From IMG/VR virus record IMGVR_UViG_3300023119_000089, positions 1-28,969 of that record: 28,969 nucleotides of DNA. One strand, written 5' to 3'. The notes below the pieces were generated by a model. It was not told the origin of the DNA and made no database searches. It saw nothing but the letters and a program-made list of their open reading frames with translations. The stretch is from a virus. Positions 14,683-20,228 of the stretch are shown piece after piece (position 1 is the first letter of the stretch; each line of letters opens with the position of its first letter). The position numbers and the translations under genes were made by a program.

Positions 14683-14846
14683 GCATGGTTTGGTATCACG
14701 AAGGAACGGGTACTTACATGCCCGTAGAAGATTGTGTAGTTGTAAGTGTCCCCGACAACTTGGACGCTGAAGAAGTCTTAGATTATTTAGAAGATGTGAA
14801 CTTCGAGCGCACGCCTCATCAAATGTTAGGGGTGGGCGTTTACTGA
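14679..14846 (+). CDS. Small acidic hypothetical protein, 55 aa
   Basis: A 55-residue frame whose ATG overlaps the previous TGA (ATGA), with AAGGAGAGCG upstream inside the preceding gene. The product (MSMVWYHEGTGTYMPVEDCV, then VSVPDNLDAEEVLDYLEDVN and FERTPHQMLGVGVY) is acidic with a predicted beta-hairpin, a helix and a short C-terminal segment. No family is recognised. Translational coupling and codon use in line with neighbours support it. It is the last gene before a 98-base regulatory-looking gap. Confidence 0.6.
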   Translation: MSMVWYHEGTGTYMPVEDCVVVSVPDNLDAEEVLDYLEDVNFERTPHQMLGVGVY

Positions 14847-14853
14847 GGTAATA

Positions 14854-14924
14854 GCAGGGTGCATGAGTGAGTTGGGGGGCAGGGCAACCTGCCCTCCTTC
14901 TCATCTATGTAACGTGCATAGATG
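14854..14924 (+). promoter_or_regulatory. Junction motif, GCAA-loop hairpin and inverted repeat
   Basis: This 98-base gap holds three elements in a row. A GCAGGGTG copy is at 14854-14861. A hairpin follows at 14874-14897 with GGGCAGG/CCTGCCC around a GCAA tetraloop, extendable by three more pairs, and a pyrimidine-rich tail (TCCTTCTC). A perfect 8-bp inverted repeat CATCTATG/CATAGATG lies at 14902-14924 with a 7-base spacer. The second arm overlaps CGTGCATAGA, a word also found at 25941 and 26375. The likely reading is a terminator followed by an operator or promoter-proximal site for the 313-residue gene. A 21-codon ORF (14863-14928) crosses the region but is doubtful. Confidence 0.5.
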
Positions 14925-14944
14925 GTGAGATAACAGGAGTAAGA

Positions 14945-15886
14945 ATGAGTACGATTACTTACGATGATGCTGTATCGAGCAACCCCCTTCGATACAACGA
15001 GTCGCGTGCGTTCATAAAGGCACCAAGCGTGGCTGGTTACACCGACGCGATGATTGGCAAGAAGGGTTACGCTAACTACAAAAGCGGTGAGGATCGCTGG
15101 TACTTCCGTGAGGAGGGGTCTGACGAATATCGCTGGGTTCACTTCGACCAGATCGCTTTCGTCCCCATGATTGGTGACAAGATCCTGGTCGGTAATGAGC
15201 CAGAGTTCCCTTATGAGTACCGTTGGGATCGCTACAACTCTCTCAGGGATGCTCAATCTATTGCCGAACACACAGTAACGGTCACTGATGTTGCTTGGGT
15301 TTACGGTGAGGATCACTCTCAAGGCAGCGTCGTGGTCACGGGTGAGGTCAAGTCACGGCAGAAGCCTGACGACACAGAGCAGGTCAAGTTTGCGATGCCT
15401 GCTGGTAGGAGTACCCGCTTGCCGTGGACATTTGCTGAGTCTGTCCCCAATCCCGAGTCGGAAACTCGTGCCACGTTGTTCCATGAGTTTCACAGCGTGA
15501 GTATGCGGCTTTGGGAGATGACGAAGCAGAAGCGGGATTACTCCTCAGACATTGACCTGATCGGTTCGATGCTTGAGCAGGAGGCCGAGAGCCGTAACTG
15601 GTGTAATGAGTACGACCAGTTCATAGACCAGTTCAATGGCGAGTCGAAGATCGCTTACATCTCTCCTCGTGAGAAGGAGTATGACGTAACCGTTGATGTG
15701 ACAGTCACGATGACGGTGCCTGTCACTATCTCCGTGACAGCACGCAACGAGCAAGATGCGGAGTCAATCGTCGGTGATGAGGCTAGTTCGTACATTGACG
15801 ACAGCCTAGTTAACTCGGAGGTGAGAGAGGGTGACCACATAATCACCATTGACGACTATCAAGTAAGCGATGTGGTTGAGTGCTAA
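14945..15886 (+). CDS. Hypothetical protein, 313 aa, beta-rich
   Basis: The ATG at 14945 has ATAACAGGAGTAAGA upstream, a good site; the longer frame from 14867 would run through the hairpin and inverted repeat. The 313-residue product is the largest in this block. Residues 1-170 mix beta and charged segments (MSTITYDDAVSSNPLRYNES). Residues 170-240 hold a helical, acidic part (SSDIDLIGSMLEQEAESRNW). Residues 247-275 are Val/Thr-rich (EYDVTVDVTVTMTVPVTISV), a likely beta sandwich or hairpin series followed by a 'TARNEQDAESIVGDEASSYI' helix like those in small phage DUFs. No catalytic motif is seen. The gene is followed by a UUCG hairpin. Confidence 0.7.
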   Translation: MSTITYDDAVSSNPLRYNESRAFIKAPSVAGYTDAMIGKKGYANYKSGEDRWYFREEGSDEYRWVHFDQIAFVPMIGDKILVGNEPEFPYEYRWDRYNSLRDAQSIAEHTVTVTDVAWVYGEDHSQGSVVVTGEVKSRQKPDDTEQVKFAMPAGRSTRLPWTFAESVPNPESETRATLFHEFHSVSMRLWEMTKQKRDYSSDIDLIGSMLEQEAESRNWCNEYDQFIDQFNGESKIAYISPREKEYDVTVDVTVTMTVPVTISVTARNEQDAESIVGDEASSYIDDSLVNSEVREGDHIITIDDYQVSDVVEC

Positions 15887-15922
15887 ATGCAGCATGATTG
15901 ACGGATCTGTGAGTATGGTGGA

Positions 15923-15944
15923 GGTCAGGGCTTCGGCTCTGACC
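15923..15944 (+). terminator. UUCG-loop hairpin, 9 bp
   Basis: GGTCAGGGC and GCTCTGACC pair over 9 positions (one G-T wobble) around TTCG. A second outer pairing (ATGG...CCAT) could extend it. It is the last of the UUCG series; genes to the right overlap and lack such hairpins. Confidence 0.6.
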
Positions 15945-15984
15945 TTCGCCATGTTGGACAGATCGTTCAACAAGAAAGGTAGGT

Positions 15985-16212
15985 ATGAGTAACAAACCGT
16001 TCGTTCTCAACCTCATGTTCAACGACGAGGAAGGTCTCATTCGATTCTTCAATGAGACTTTCTTTGCCCACGGATACGAGGTTGGGCTGTACGAAGCCGA
16101 TTCAGTAGATATAGAGAGCAGTCAGAGCGCCCATCAGTATGTCGTCCGTAACTGGAACGAGCCTCGTATGACCGAGCCTTTGGCTCAAAGGGGAGGTTCC
16201 TTCGATGAGTAA
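15985..16212 (+). CDS. Hypothetical protein, 75 aa
   Basis: The ATG follows AAGAAAGGTAGGT. The 75-residue product (MSNKPFVLNLMFNDEEGLIR, then FFNETFFAHGYEVGLYEADS) has a beta strand, an acidic helix, another strand and a charged tail ending RGGSFDE. It shares the MSNK start with the next gene, with which it overlaps by 8 bases. No family is recognised. It opens the second, compact part of the rightward block, where neighbouring genes overlap and hairpins disappear. Confidence 0.65.
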   Translation: MSNKPFVLNLMFNDEEGLIRFFNETFFAHGYEVGLYEADSVDIESSQSAHQYVVRNWNEPRMTEPLAQRGGSFDE

Positions 16213-16534
16213 CAAGTGGGATGAGGTGAAAGCGACCCTCGACTCGTGGGTAGTGGATGCCTTTGAGAGTGGTGACCTGCCTGGTGATGACGTTGATAGG
16301 TGGGTTCACGAGACGGCTGATGGTTGCGAGTTCGTCATCTGGCATAGCGAGGTGATAGACATTTGGAACAGCAGCCCAGAGGTTCAAGACTTTGAGTGGG
16401 GTTCTGCGGAGTTGTTCACTCCATTCCAGTCAATCCTTACACGCATGACCATCGTGGTCCTCCTCGCTATCGAGGATCACTTGAGGCAAGCAATCAAAGA
16501 TCATCAAGAAGAACTAGATAAGGAGGTTGAGTAA
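16205..16534 (+). CDS. Actinophage-type hypothetical protein, 109 aa
   Basis: The ATG follows AAAGGGGAGGTTCC, a strong site inside the end of the previous gene. The product (MSNKWDEVKATLDSWVVDAF) contains VDRWVHETADGCEFVIWHSE followed by VIDIWNSSPEV. The 'vhEtADgcefViwh.eviDiw' motif recurs in small hypothetical proteins of actinophages, recalled from such genomes rather than searched. The C-terminal half is helical (LTRMTIVVLLAIEDHLRQAI), possibly a membrane-proximal or coiled segment, and ends in an acidic tail. The function is not known. Confidence 0.7.
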   Translation: MSNKWDEVKATLDSWVVDAFESGDLPGDDVDRWVHETADGCEFVIWHSEVIDIWNSSPEVQDFEWGSAELFTPFQSILTRMTIVVLLAIEDHLRQAIKDHQEELDKEVE

Positions 16535-16717
16535 GTGAATACTTATGAAGTGAAAGTTAGGTTGCACTACACCGACACATACACAATCGAAGAGTATAAC
16601 GAAAGCGACGCACACCAGGAAGCACTTGAGCAGGCTATCAACGACGTTGAGATGGTTGCCGAGGTATGGACAACACACAAGGAAGAAGAGGAAGACGAGG
16701 TGGAGGATGATGAGTAG
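16535..16717 (+). CDS. Acidic hypothetical protein, 60 aa
   Basis: A GTG start directly after the previous stop, with AAGGAGGTTGAG ending 3 bases upstream. The 60-residue product (MNTYEVKVRLHYTDTYTIEE, then YNESDAHQEALEQAINDVEM) has a beta strand, an amphipathic 'eA..qAl' helix and a strongly acidic tail of Glu and Asp (EEEEDEVEDDE). The pattern 'Y.V.v.l....Y.iea.n..eA...A' is widespread in small phage proteins. The acidic tail could mimic nucleic acid, as in DNA-mimic inhibitors, but that is speculation. It overlaps the next gene by 8 bases. Confidence 0.65.
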   Translation: MNTYEVKVRLHYTDTYTIEEYNESDAHQEALEQAINDVEMVAEVWTTHKEEEEDEVEDDE

Positions 16718-16943
16718 GTGCGAGGATTACCCATGCTGCGGTCACACCGACGGCTTGGGTTGCGATTACACACCCGATTACGACTACATCAATAAGCATG
16801 TTGGTTGTGAACATGAGCACGGCTGGTGCTACCTCGATGACATCGAAGATGAAGAAGATGACGACGTTGATCCCGACATCGACCCGAACGCTCAGCACCC
16901 TGTAGCAGTAATGAGCAGGGGAGAGTTCAGCCCACAATGGTAA
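16710..16943 (+). CDS. Cys/His-rich acidic protein, 77 aa
   Basis: I start at the second of two tandem ATGs (16707, 16710), with GGTGGAGG just upstream. The N-terminus SRCEDYPCCGHTDGLGCDY resembles a small Cys-rich actinophage family with a 'PCCGHTDGlGC' motif. Further ligands follow (CEHEHGWCYLDD), giving six Cys and several His in the first half, enough for one or two zinc ions. The centre is acidic (EDEEDDDVDPDIDPN) and the C-terminus is short (MSRGEFSPQW). A longer frame from 16626 is a shadow of the previous gene. Function unknown; a metal-binding protein-protein adaptor is plausible. Confidence 0.65.
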   Translation: MSRCEDYPCCGHTDGLGCDYTPDYDYINKHVGCEHEHGWCYLDDIEDEEDDDVDPDIDPNAQHPVAVMSRGEFSPQW

Positions 16944-16957
16944 AAGGAGAAGGCGTG

Positions 16958-17059
16958 ATGGCCTATCCACCTGATGCGATGTGCGCCATGTGTGACAGAA
17001 CAGACCAGCACCTAACAGGGTGGCTGTGTCCCGATTGCAACGAAGAGATTGCAGGGTAG
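16958..17059 (+). CDS. Zinc-ribbon miniprotein, 33 aa
   Basis: The ATG follows AAAAGGAGAAGGCGTG. The 33-residue product (MAYPPDAMCAMCDRTDQHLT, then GWLCPDCNEEIAG) has two Cys-x2-Cys knuckles 14 residues apart, a minimal zinc ribbon. The stop is in GCAGGGTAG, a near copy of the junction motif. Very short, but the ribosome-binding site and paired knuckles make it likely to be real. It may act as an adaptor to RNA polymerase or another host machine, which is inference only. Confidence 0.6.
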   Translation: MAYPPDAMCAMCDRTDQHLTGWLCPDCNEEIAG

Positions 17060-17068
17060 GTGAGGCAA

Positions 17069-17224
17069 ATGTTAGACACAGAAGAGCAGACGAGTTACTG
17101 TTACGAGTGCAAGAAGCAAACTCAAACTGGAATGGATTGTCTGGACGACAGCGAATGTCCAACGTCCTGCGCTTGGTGCTGTCCCGAGTGCGGCTTTGTA
17201 AAGGAGGATGATGTACCACGTTGA
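17069..17224 (+). CDS. Cysteine-rich zinc-ribbon protein, 51 aa
   Basis: A 51-residue frame with GGTAGGTGAGGC upstream of the ATG. It carries nine cysteines: CYEC near residue 11, then CLDDSECPTSCAWCCPECGF. The arrangement Cys-x2-Cys ... Cys-x5-Cys ... Cys-Cys-x2-Cys suits one or two zinc ions. The similar-length frame on the same strand at 17020-17211 has no such pattern and is a shadow. It follows directly on another zinc-ribbon miniprotein and overlaps the next gene by 14 bases. Function not known; the array of Cys-pair proteins is a feature of this block. Confidence 0.6.
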   Translation: MLDTEEQTSYCYECKKQTQTGMDCLDDSECPTSCAWCCPECGFVKEDDVPR

Positions 17225-17408
17225 AGTAACGCAAGACGGTGAACTTGTCCACGAGACATTCATCGAGGACGAGGTATCACTAAGCGAAGTGCTCATCGCT
17301 GCCGCATGGCAAGCGGTCATCGACCGCATCGACGAGCGCATCGTTCCATTAGATGAAGTAACGGAGGTGTTCTATGGTCCGACGGCCTATCGCAGAGATA
17401 GCGACTGA
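17211..17408 (+). CDS. Hypothetical protein, 65 aa
   Basis: Tandem ATGs at 17208 and 17211 follow AAAGGAGG; the second gives the better spacing. The product (MYHVEVTQDGELVHETFIED, then EVSLSEVLIAAAWQAVIDRI) has a beta hairpin, an amphipathic helix and an acidic loop, ending YGPTAYRRDSD. The first lines resemble small phage proteins with a beta-alpha layout, without a known function. It overlaps the previous gene by 14 bases and the next by 35, so this stretch is under tight packing. Confidence 0.6.
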   Translation: MYHVEVTQDGELVHETFIEDEVSLSEVLIAAAWQAVIDRIDERIVPLDEVTEVFYGPTAYRRDSD

Positions 17409-17625
17409 CATTCTGCGTGACCCGCAACTGCGGGGTAGGGCACGGATGTTTGCTCCACCACATTTAGAGATCCTCACTCAAGCGAGATCCATCCATGATG
17501 TTGTGGGGTACAAGAAGGTAAGCATGAGCACTCATGCTGCACTCGACTGCCTCCGTACCTACAAGAACCAGCAACTCAAAGGCGAACTGCTCGATCATCT
17601 TCAGTCACAATGCAGGGTGATGTAA
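17374..17625 (+). CDS. Hypothetical helical protein, 83 aa
   Basis: The ATG at 17374 follows AACGGAGGTGTTCT, a strong ribosome-binding site inside the previous gene, which supports the 35-base overlap. The 83-residue product (MVRRPIAEIATDILRDPQLR, then a middle MFAPPHLEILTQARSIHDVV and a basic C-terminal LKGELLDHLQSQCRVM) looks all-helical and could be a DNA- or protein-binding domain. No family is recognised. Its 3' end, GCAGGGTGATGTAA, is a copy of the junction motif. Confidence 0.6.
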   Translation: MVRRPIAEIATDILRDPQLRGRARMFAPPHLEILTQARSIHDVVGYKKVSMSTHAALDCLRTYKNQQLKGELLDHLQSQCRVM

Positions 17626-17629
17626 GGAG
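17612..17629 (+). repeat. GCAGGGTG junction motif copy
   Basis: GCAGGGTGATGTAAGGAG includes the stop of the 83-residue gene and runs into the ribosome-binding site AAGGAG of the next gene. Matches the extended consensus GCAGGGTGATNNAGGGAT at 14 of the 16 fixed positions. Confidence 0.55.
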
Positions 17630-17634
17630 TAGTC

Positions 17635-17772
17635 ATGCCTGTCAGTAGTTACTGCAAGAAACACCACGGTCAACAGCCAGATTGTGACCGTTGTCCAGGC
17701 CCAGGGATCGTCCTTGGGATTGAGGTCACTTGCACTTGCAAGTGCCATGAAAAGAAAGGGAAAGACAAATGA
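17635..17772 (+). CDS. Cys/His-rich miniprotein, 45 aa
   Basis: The ATG follows TAAGGAGTAGTC. The 45-residue product (MPVSSYCKKHHGQQPDCDRC, then GPGIVLGIEVTCTCKCHEKK) has Cys7, His10, Cys17, Cys20 and the C-terminal CTCKCH. This gives two possible zinc sites or one ribbon with extra ligands. The central GIVLGIEVTCTC is a beta strand. It overlaps the next gene by 4 bases (ATGA). No known family. It is another member of the Cys-pair set in this block. Confidence 0.6.
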   Translation: MPVSSYCKKHHGQQPDCDRCPGPGIVLGIEVTCTCKCHEKKGKDK

Positions 17773-18269
17773 GTAGATACGCAGAACGAGAGAGCAAGTT
17801 GGTTTACCTACTTGATAAGAAGCGCACCGAGACAGCAGCGTTGAAGGTGTTCGCTGCACAGTTCGGCAAATCCATGCAAGACGTAAGACATGAAGGCTGG
17901 GGCTTGGCCTACGACTTGGTGTTCACCGAGGTCGAGCCTGTTGAAGATGAGAACGGGTACATACCCGAGCAACAATGGGCAGTCATCTGCACAGAGGGTG
18001 TTGGTTGGCGCAGTCAGCCTGACCAGCGCATCCTCATCCCGCTCATGTGTGGTTACTCGGGATCTAACACAGTCGAACTGGGTTGGAGGTTACTGCGGGA
18101 TATCGCAGTCAACCCAGGCGACAAGCCAATGAAGGGGATCTACGAGCCGAACCTGATCGACTTCAAGGATCACGTTCGCACCTTCGGTGAGCGGTTGGAA
18201 AACAACTTCTGGATGTGGCACCACCGCATCATCGAGGCACTACCAGCACCAGTGAAGGAGACGGTATGA
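17769..18269 (+). CDS. Hypothetical protein, 166 aa
   Basis: The ATG overlaps the previous TGA. The 166-residue product has an N-terminal helical region (MSRYAERESKLVYLLDKKRT), a central beta-rich part (VICTEGVGWRSQPDQRILIP) and a C-terminal helix with several Trp (ENNFWMWHHRIIEALPAPVK). The length and mixed composition suggest a single globular domain. I see no catalytic motif or membrane segment and do not recognise the family. Context is the same tightly coupled run of small early-type genes. Confidence 0.7.
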   Translation: MSRYAERESKLVYLLDKKRTETAALKVFAAQFGKSMQDVRHEGWGLAYDLVFTEVEPVEDENGYIPEQQWAVICTEGVGWRSQPDQRILIPLMCGYSGSNTVELGWRLLRDIAVNPGDKPMKGIYEPNLIDFKDHVRTFGERLENNFWMWHHRIIEALPAPVKETV

Positions 18270-18454
18270 ACAGTGACGAGTGGGTTTGTGGTTTGTGCGA
18301 TCAGGGTTGGACTCACTGCTCTCACAAGTTGGCGAGGCAACACCTCGCATCAGTGACCCACGCCATCGAAGCGAACCAATACAACTACGCAGCCATCATC
18401 GCCAGTGATCTATTGCTGGTTCTCGAACACATAAAAGAAGGAGCAAAGGTATGA
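18266..18454 (+). CDS. Zinc-binding-like helical protein, 62 aa
   Basis: The ATG at 18266 overlaps the previous stop and has GAAGGAGACGGT upstream; an earlier in-frame ATG at 18215 lies deep in the previous gene. The product (MNSDEWVCGLCDQGWTHCSH) has Cys-x2-Cys followed by His-Cys-x-His within 12 residues, a compact zinc knuckle. The rest is a long amphipathic helix pair (LARQHLASVTHAIEANQYNY, AAIIASDLLLVLEHIKEG). The combination suggests a small adaptor with a zinc-stabilised start and a helical hairpin. The function is unknown. Confidence 0.65.
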   Translation: MNSDEWVCGLCDQGWTHCSHKLARQHLASVTHAIEANQYNYAAIIASDLLLVLEHIKEGAKV

Positions 18455-18738
18455 ATAGCACCGACCAAGCAGTAAGAGACATCGGTCTCGTATGGGATAA
18501 CGATGAGGCAACTCATCGGTTCATTGTCGAGACCGTCAGGTACTCGTCATCATGGATGGAAGTCTCATCCAAGTTGCAAATGTTCTACGAGAAGTCAATC
18601 GACTATGTGTTGAGCGAGTTCTCGGAGAGGTTGATTGGAGTGCAAGTCATCTCACAGCAGGTGAACTTGCACCCACGAGATGTGTTCGATGAACTAGCCA
18701 GAGACTACTGGCGTGACATGAAGGAGATGGCAGGATGA
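18451..18738 (+). CDS. Hypothetical helical protein, 95 aa
   Basis: A 4-base overlap with the previous gene and AAGGAGCAAAGGT upstream set the start. The 95-residue product is mostly helical and acidic (MNSTDQAVRDIGLVWDNDEA, SSSWMEVSSKLQMFYEKSID, ending RDYWRDMKEMAG). No family is recognised. The stop and the next ATG overlap in GCAGGATGA, a one-base variant of the junction motif. Confidence 0.65.
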   Translation: MNSTDQAVRDIGLVWDNDEATHRFIVETVRYSSSWMEVSSKLQMFYEKSIDYVLSEFSERLIGVQVISQQVNLHPRDVFDELARDYWRDMKEMAG

Positions 18739-18983
18739 AAGAAGTAACTGTCTATGAAGTTGATAGCGACCGTGGAACCTACTGGGAAAGCGACCCGTTC
18801 GTTCCCGAGATATGGGACTCGAAGGCATTCAGTTTTGGTGTGGTCGAGGACGGCCCCCATGCTGACGCAATCGTGGCTAGTGCCGTGATGAAGATGGCGC
18901 GTGAGGGTTACGAGGTGACCATCAAGTCCCAGGAGTCTTACCTGTTGTGGCTGTTGGAACAAGGTGGGGAGAGTGCAGGGTGA
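18735..18983 (+). CDS. Hypothetical protein, 82 aa
   Basis: ATG overlapping the previous TGA. The 82-residue product (MKEVTVYEVDSDRGTYWESD, then a hydrophobic middle and MAREGYEVTIKSQESYLLWL) shows a beta-alpha-beta layout with a C-terminal helix ending LLEQGGESAG. The phrase 'A..iaSAVmkmAreGYeVtIksq' recalls short phage proteins of unknown function. Its stop is part of GCAGGGTGAG, in which the next gene's GTG start is also embedded. Confidence 0.65.
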   Translation: MKEVTVYEVDSDRGTYWESDPFVPEIWDSKAFSFGVVEDGPHADAIVASAVMKMAREGYEVTIKSQESYLLWLLEQGGESAG

Positions 18984-18992
18984 GTGAGGGAC
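18975..18992 (+). repeat. GCAGGGTG junction motif copy
   Basis: GCAGGGTGAGTGAGGGAC contains both the TGA of the upstream gene and the GTG start of the downstream membrane-protein gene. It matches the extended consensus at 14 of its 16 fixed positions. Confidence 0.55.
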
Positions 18993-19153
18993 TTGCTATC
19001 ATTCTGATAATGATTGGCATTGTTGTCGGGGTAGTCGTCGTACATCACGACGGCTACCTCGTCGGCAAGGAACACGGATACACAGAGGGGAGGGCTGATG
19101 CCATCTCGAAACAGCAGGTCAGTCAAAGCCGTGGCAAAGATCCTCGAACCTGA
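18980..19153 (+). CDS. Single-pass membrane protein, 57 aa
   Basis: I start at the GTG overlapping the previous TGA (GTGA), because the longer frame from 18947 begins inside that gene. The product starts MSEGLAIILIMIGIVVGVVV, a hydrophobic segment of about 17 residues, followed by a charged tail (HHDGYLVGKEHGYTEGRADA). This is a typical one-helix membrane protein with a short N-terminus. A holin-like or superinfection-related role is conceivable, but holins usually lie by lysis genes, so I leave the function open. The next gene overlaps its last 56 bases. Confidence 0.6.
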   Translation: MSEGLAIILIMIGIVVGVVVVHHDGYLVGKEHGYTEGRADAISKQQVSQSRGKDPRT

Positions 19154-19409
19154 GCCAAGCGAAGAGGCAATCGAGATGGCAATGGAGATTGTCGATGCAG
19201 TCATGGAGATCGAGCAGGGTCGGGAAAGGTGGGCCATCGTCGCACGCCTCGACCCGAAGACACCGATCCTAGGGATCGGCACATGGACGACAGAGAAGCC
19301 AGCCAGGACAGCGGCAAAGAAGTTGTGCGGATCAACCGAAGACCGGACAGGTACGGGTCTTGAAGTCATACGACTGAGGAACCCTGAATGGTTAGCCAAC
19401 CTTGACTAA
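19098..19409 (+). CDS. Hypothetical protein, 103 aa, last gene of rightward block
   Basis: The ATG at 19098 follows AGGGGAGGGCTG. The 103-residue product begins MPSRNSRSVKAVAKILEPEP and has an acidic helix (EEAIEMAMEIVDAVMEIEQG), then a beta-rich part (WAIVARLDPKTPILGIGTWT) and a basic C-terminal helix (KPARTAAKKLCGSTEDR). The pattern 'wavvArl......gig.w.Te..A..aAk.l' is seen in small phage proteins. Its stop is immediately followed by the candidate structured RNA and terminator, marking the end of the rightward transcript. Confidence 0.65.
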   Translation: MPSRNSRSVKAVAKILEPEPSEEAIEMAMEIVDAVMEIEQGRERWAIVARLDPKTPILGIGTWTTEKPARTAAKKLCGSTEDRTGTGLEVIRLRNPEWLANLD

Positions 19410-19516
19410 GGGGCGAGGCGTAAAAGCCAATGATACTCGGGCCAAGGACATCCATGACCTTGCCAGTTGAGCGACCCCCGCTCCTGGTAGGCGAGATAGT
19501 ACCTGCGCCTCGTCCC
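19410..19516 (+). ncRNA. Candidate structured RNA, cloverleaf-like
   Basis: Starting at the base after the stop codon, an 11-bp closing stem (19410-19420 with 19506-19516, one G-U pair) encloses about 85 bases with at least three hairpins: CAAGG/CCTTG (19443-19447 with 19458-19462), a long stem CCAG-GAGCG with CGCTC-CTGG (19463-19487, two-base bulge), and GGTA/TACC (near 19486-19503). The G-U pair favours the plus strand, since it becomes a mismatch on the other strand. The minus strand contains GCTCAACTGGC, a D-arm-like word, but no T-loop consensus, so it is not an ordinary tRNA. It could be a 3'-end stabilising RNA or a small RNA. Confidence 0.4.
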
Positions 19517-19525
19517 TGCCTAACA

Positions 19526-19566
19526 AGAGGGGGGACGTGCTACCCCACACAGAGCACGTCCCCTCT
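19526..19566. terminator. Bidirectional terminator between converging blocks
   Basis: AGAGGGG-GGACGTGCT (two extra G) pairs with AGCACGTCCCCTCT over 14 bp around an 11-base loop. It lies between the converging ends of the rightward block and the sigma-factor gene. There is no long U tract, but strong stems of this kind often terminate in Actinobacteria. Confidence 0.7.
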
Positions 19567-19579
19567 CCCTATTCAGTTG

Positions 19580-20221
19580 TTATGACCGAGGGTTGGCCCC
19601 ACCCAACGACTCAATCATTTTCCTAACTCCTCGACGAAGGAGTTGGTCTATGCGCTGCCGAGTCACACCCAACTGGTCAGCAATCTCCTGACTACTCAAG
19701 CCGTTACCAAACTTCCACATGAGTATTTGTTGGTCTCGACTGCTGAGTTTCTTGAATGCAGAGTTAGCGTCAGAGACGAGGGCAATGATGTTGTTGCCTT
19801 CACTTGCCAAAGTTTTCTTTCTTCGACCACCAACGTCAGCGGGGTCAAGTATCTGACCCGCTAGTTCATAGTCTCCGGTTGCCATCACAGCGATCAAGGC
19901 TTCGATCAGGCCAGACTCGTAGAAGTATTCATCTTCCAACTGGTAGCCAAGAGCCTCTGCTTTCTGTGTACGGGCATACACTTCGGCTTTCTTTTGCAGG
20001 AACTTCAGGAGTGAACGCTCACCGCGCTTCACTTCCGAGTCGCCCTCTTGTCTGAGCCAGCCCACGATCTTGTTCTCTTTCAAGGCGGCAGCAAGCAGGC
20101 ACTCTTGCCTGACATCAGCAGCCTCGACGTACTTGTTGAACCTGAGCATCACAGCGTTAGTTGCGACAGCCGCTACCTCTGTTACTGCCTGCCACTCTTC
20201 AGTTGTAAGTCCCTCATTCAT
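19580..20221 (-). CDS. Sigma-70-like RNA polymerase factor
   Basis: A 213-residue protein whose last 55 residues are a sigma region 4 type helix-turn-helix: FKKLSSRDQQILMWKFGNGL followed by SSQEIADQLGVTRQRIDQLL and RRGVRKMIESLGG. The motif (L..rdq.il...f.nglS.qEIA..LgvTrqRI.ql) is that of factors that bind the -35 promoter element. Regions 1-2 are divergent, with helical, charged segments (YVEAADVRQECLLAAALKEN) that could bind polymerase. It is the last gene of the leftward early block, an appropriate position for a factor that switches on late genes. It could recognise late-leader promoters, whose -35 elements are not host-like. ATG preceded by AGGTGC. Confidence 0.8.
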   Translation of the reverse strand: MNEGLTTEEWQAVTEVAAVATNAVMLRFNKYVEAADVRQECLLAAALKENKIVGWLRQEGDSEVKRGERSLLKFLQKKAEVYARTQKAEALGYQLEDEYFYESGLIEALIAVMATGDYELAGQILDPADVGGRRKKTLASEGNNIIALVSDANSAFKKLSSRDQQILMWKFGNGLSSQEIADQLGVTRQRIDQLLRRGVRKMIESLGGANPRS

Positions 20222-20228
20222 GCTGCAC

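Noticed and set aside
13963-14904. 313-residue minus-strand ORF
   Set aside because: It lies opposite four plausible plus-strand genes with ribosome-binding sites and coupled stops and starts, and its composition is not protein-like.
14863-14928. 21-codon ORF after the junction motif
   Set aside because: It spans a hairpin and an inverted repeat, and its codons are explained by those structures.
16638-17252. 204-residue minus-strand ORF
   Set aside because: It is antisense to several Cys-pair genes with good ribosome-binding sites; no start site of its own.
19410-19516. tRNA gene on the minus strand (D-arm-like GCTCAACTGGC)
   Set aside because: No T-loop consensus, no consistent 7-bp acceptor or anticodon stem, and the closing stem contains a mismatch on that strand.
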